Source of the DNA: Stenotrophomonas sp. SAU14A_NAIMI4_5
GTDB lineage: Bacteria; Pseudomonadota; Gammaproteobacteria; Xanthomonadales; Xanthomonadaceae
Length of the DNA stretch: 64,000 nt
Direction of reading: 5' to 3'
Assembly: GCF_003086795.1 (NCBI RefSeq)
Contig: NZ_CP026003.1
Location: 2,716,579-2,780,578, forward strand
Positions within the stretch are counted from its first letter, which is position 1; the number at the start of each line of letters is the position of its first letter. Position numbers and translations under genes: made by a program. Below, piece after piece: positions 62,477 to 64,000 of the stretch. The notes beneath the pieces are model-generated. The model saw only the letters and a program-made list of their open reading frames with translations. It was not told the origin of the DNA and did not search any database.

Positions 62477-63139
62477 ATGAAAGACATCCACAAGCTGCTG
62501 CAGAACAACCGCGACTGGGCCGACCGCATCGAGAAGGAAGACCCCGAGTTCTTCCACCAGCTGGCCAAGCAGCAGCACCCGGAATACCTGTGGATCGGCT
62601 GTTCCGATTCGCGCGTGCCGGCCAACCAGATCATCGGCATGGCGCCGGGTGAAGTGTTCGTGCACCGCAACGTGGCGAACGTAGTGGCCCACACCGACCT
62701 GAACTGCCTGAGCGTGGTGCAGTACGCGGTGGACCAGCTGAAGGTGAAGCACATCCTGATCGTCGGCCACTACGGCTGCGGCGGCGTGCACGCCTGCCTG
62801 CACAACACCCGCGTCGGCCTTGCCGACAACTGGCTGCGCCACGTGGGCGACGTCATGCAGAAGCACACCGCGATCATCGATTCGATCGAGACCGACGAGC
62901 TCAAGCACGCCCGACTGTGCGAACTGAACGTGATCGAGCAGGTCGCCAACCTGTGCCGCTCGACCATCGTGCAGGACGCCTGGGCCCGCGGCCAGAAGCT
63001 GATGGTGCATGGCTGGGTGTACAGCCTGAAGGACGGCCGCGTGCGCGAGATGGGCATCGACGTGGGTTCGCAGGAAGAACTGCAGCCGGCCTACGAAAAG
63101 GCCCTGTCCTACGTGCCGCGCCAAGGCAAGCGCGACTGA
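62477..63139 (+). CDS. can: Beta-class carbonic anhydrase
   Basis: The 220-residue cytoplasmic zinc enzyme hydrates CO2 to bicarbonate. Zinc ligands are Cys42 and Asp44 ([11 protein letters not shown]), His98 and Cys101 (VGHYGCGGV), in the numbering of E. coli Can, whose length is the same. The ATG at 62477 matches the family start [17 protein letters not shown] lies upstream. It is not clearly linked to the neighbouring genes. Confidence 0.96.
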   Translation: MKDIHKLLQNNRDWADRIEKEDPEFFHQLAKQQHPEYLWIGCSDSRVPANQIIGMAPGEVFVHRNVANVVAHTDLNCLSVVQYAVDQLKVKHILIVGHYGCGGVHACLHNTRVGLADNWLRHVGDVMQKHTAIIDSIETDELKHARLCELNVIEQVANLCRSTIVQDAWARGQKLMVHGWVYSLKDGRVREMGIDVGSQEELQPAYEKALSYVPRQGKRD

Positions 63140-63158
63140 CCTTCCGGGGAAACCGACC

Positions 63159-63680
63159 ATGCTCGCCTCGCCGATCAACCTGCACGCCTGGATCGAAGAA
63201 CACCGCCACCTGCTGAAGCCGCCGGTGGGAAACAAGATGATCGACAACGGCGACTTCATCGTGATGGTGGTGGGCGGGCCGAACTCGCGCACCGACTACC
63301 ACTACGACGAAGGCCCGGAGTGGTTCTACCAGCTCGAAGGCGAGATGGTGCTGAAGGTGCAGGAAGACGGCGCGGTGCGTGACATCCCGATCCGCGCCGG
63401 CGAGATCTTCCTGCTGCCGGCCAAGGTGCCGCATTCGCCGCGGCGCCCGCCGGGCGGCATCGGCCTGGTGGTCGAGCGCAAGCGCCTGCCCCACGAGAAG
63501 GATGGCGTGATCTGGCATTGCGAACGGTGCAACCACAAGCTGCACGAAGAGTATTTCCCGCTGCAGAACATCGAGACCGACCTGCCCAAGGTGTTCGCGC
63601 GTTACCAGGCCAGCCTGGAACTGCGCACCTGCAGCGAGTGCGGGCACGTGGATCCGTTGCCAGCGCCGGTGGCGGGCTGA
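63159..63680 (+). CDS. nbaC: 3-hydroxyanthranilate 3,4-dioxygenase
   Basis: The 173-residue cupin opens 3-hydroxyanthranilate to 2-amino-3-carboxymuconate semialdehyde in the kynurenine pathway. Iron ligands are the His in [18 protein letters not shown], the Glu and a His in [11 protein letters not shown]. Two C-x-x-C pairs (CERCNHK and CSECGHV) near the C-terminus form the bacterial second metal site. It precedes the kynureninase gene; together they feed tryptophan into quinolinate or central metabolism. Confidence 0.94.
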   Translation: MLASPINLHAWIEEHRHLLKPPVGNKMIDNGDFIVMVVGGPNSRTDYHYDEGPEWFYQLEGEMVLKVQEDGAVRDIPIRAGEIFLLPAKVPHSPRRPPGGIGLVVERKRLPHEKDGVIWHCERCNHKLHEEYFPLQNIETDLPKVFARYQASLELRTCSECGHVDPLPAPVAG

Positions 63681-63682
63681 AC

Positions 63683-63750
63683 CGTCGCCGGGCATGGCCC
63701 GGCGCTACCGGTGCGCGTGATTCCCAGGTAGCGCCGGGCCATGCCCGGCG
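63683..63750. repeat. Two GTAG palindromes, heads inward
   Basis: Copies of the CGCCGGGC subtype lie at 63683-63708 (minus head) and 63728-63750 (plus head), three bases after the dioxygenase stop. The orientation is opposite to a REPIN. They lie in the 166-base gap before kynureninase. Confidence 0.85.
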
Positions 63751-63846
63751 AGCGCGCCGCGCGGCATTCAGCGTGCGTGACCCGGAAGCCTTCACGCAGG
63801 CCCCAGGCGCTACACTGGCAGCCCCGTTGCAGCCTGTTGCCCGACC

Positions 63847-64000
63847 ATGTCCGACCTGCTCAGCCGCACCCACGCCATCGCCCTGGACGCCGCCGATCCG
63901 CTGCGCCCGCTGCGTAACGAATTCCTGATTCCGCACCATGGCGGCGGTGAACAGACCTACTTCGTCGGCAACTCGCTGGGCCTGCAGCCGCGTGGCGCGC
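63847..64000 (+). CDS. kynU: Kynureninase (cut by window edge)
   Basis: Only 51 codons are visible. The start MSDLLSRTHAIALDAADPLR leads to HHGGGEQTYFVGNSLGLQPR, the conserved N-terminal substrate motif of bacterial kynureninase (about 420 residues). The enzyme cleaves kynurenine or 3-hydroxykynurenine to (3-hydroxy)anthranilate and alanine, supplying the preceding dioxygenase. Confidence 0.9.
   Translation, partial: MSDLLSRTHAIALDAADPLRPLRNEFLIPHHGGGEQTYFVGNSLGLQPRGA

Overview
The window is chromosomal DNA from a high-GC gammaproteobacterium of the Xanthomonadaceae, most likely the Stenotrophomonas maltophilia group. Three things point there: at least 34 short intergenic palindromes with a GTAG head (the SMAG/REP type of S. 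maltophilia), a DNA gyrase A with glutamine at residue 83 (the usual S. maltophilia state), and xanthomonad-like gene content. I see no tRNA, rRNA, CRISPR array, prophage or classical insertion sequence. No gene-free stretch exceeds about 260 bases; most gaps hold GTAG palindromes, terminators or divergent promoters.

Layout. 1-10.7 kb: LysR regulator (cut by the left edge) divergent from azoreductase; SH3-like protein; serS; two tandem TonB-like proteins; a minus-strand serC-pheA-aroA operon for serine and aromatic amino acid synthesis; an FHA membrane protein; two polyhydroxyalkanoate-associated proteins. 10.9-20.2 kb: membrane-anchored Mrr-like nuclease, HicAB toxin-antitoxin pair, and a complete histidine utilisation locus (hutC-hutF divergent from hutI-hutH-hutG-hutU with 4-bp overlaps) encoding the five-step route to glutamate and formate. 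20.3-33.5 kb: serine hydrolase, TonB-dependent receptor, three unknown membrane/envelope proteins, a TetR-thioesterase divergent pair with two matching operators, a GDSL hydrolase, a GH92 mannosidase and small exported proteins.

33.5-46 kb: S9 peptidase, a HipA-like kinase overlapping a DUF3037 gene, a second serine hydrolase, a RAYT transposase between two 86-bp inverted REP doublets, PQQ glucose dehydrogenase, gyrA. 46-64 kb: mtnA, a DUF3011 triple-repeat protein, epmA-GNAT, ligA, a Tat-signal aminotransferase on the opposite strand, zipA, smc, rpsF-rpsR-rplI, an IscA-type protein, asnS with two small unknown genes and a PaiB-like protein, carbonic anhydrase, and the start of a kynurenine-pathway pair (3-hydroxyanthranilate dioxygenase, then kynureninase cut by the right edge).

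The most interesting layer is the repeat system. One RAYT gene lies between two REPINs, part of its 3' end is duplicated outside the right-hand gene boundary, and four unrelated genes (including the RAYT itself) take their TAG stop codon from the GTAG head of a palindrome. Other candidates for follow-up are the HipA-like/DUF3037 pair, the membrane-anchored nuclease, the unknown membrane trio at 24-26 kb and the exported aminotransferase embedded between zipA and ligA.
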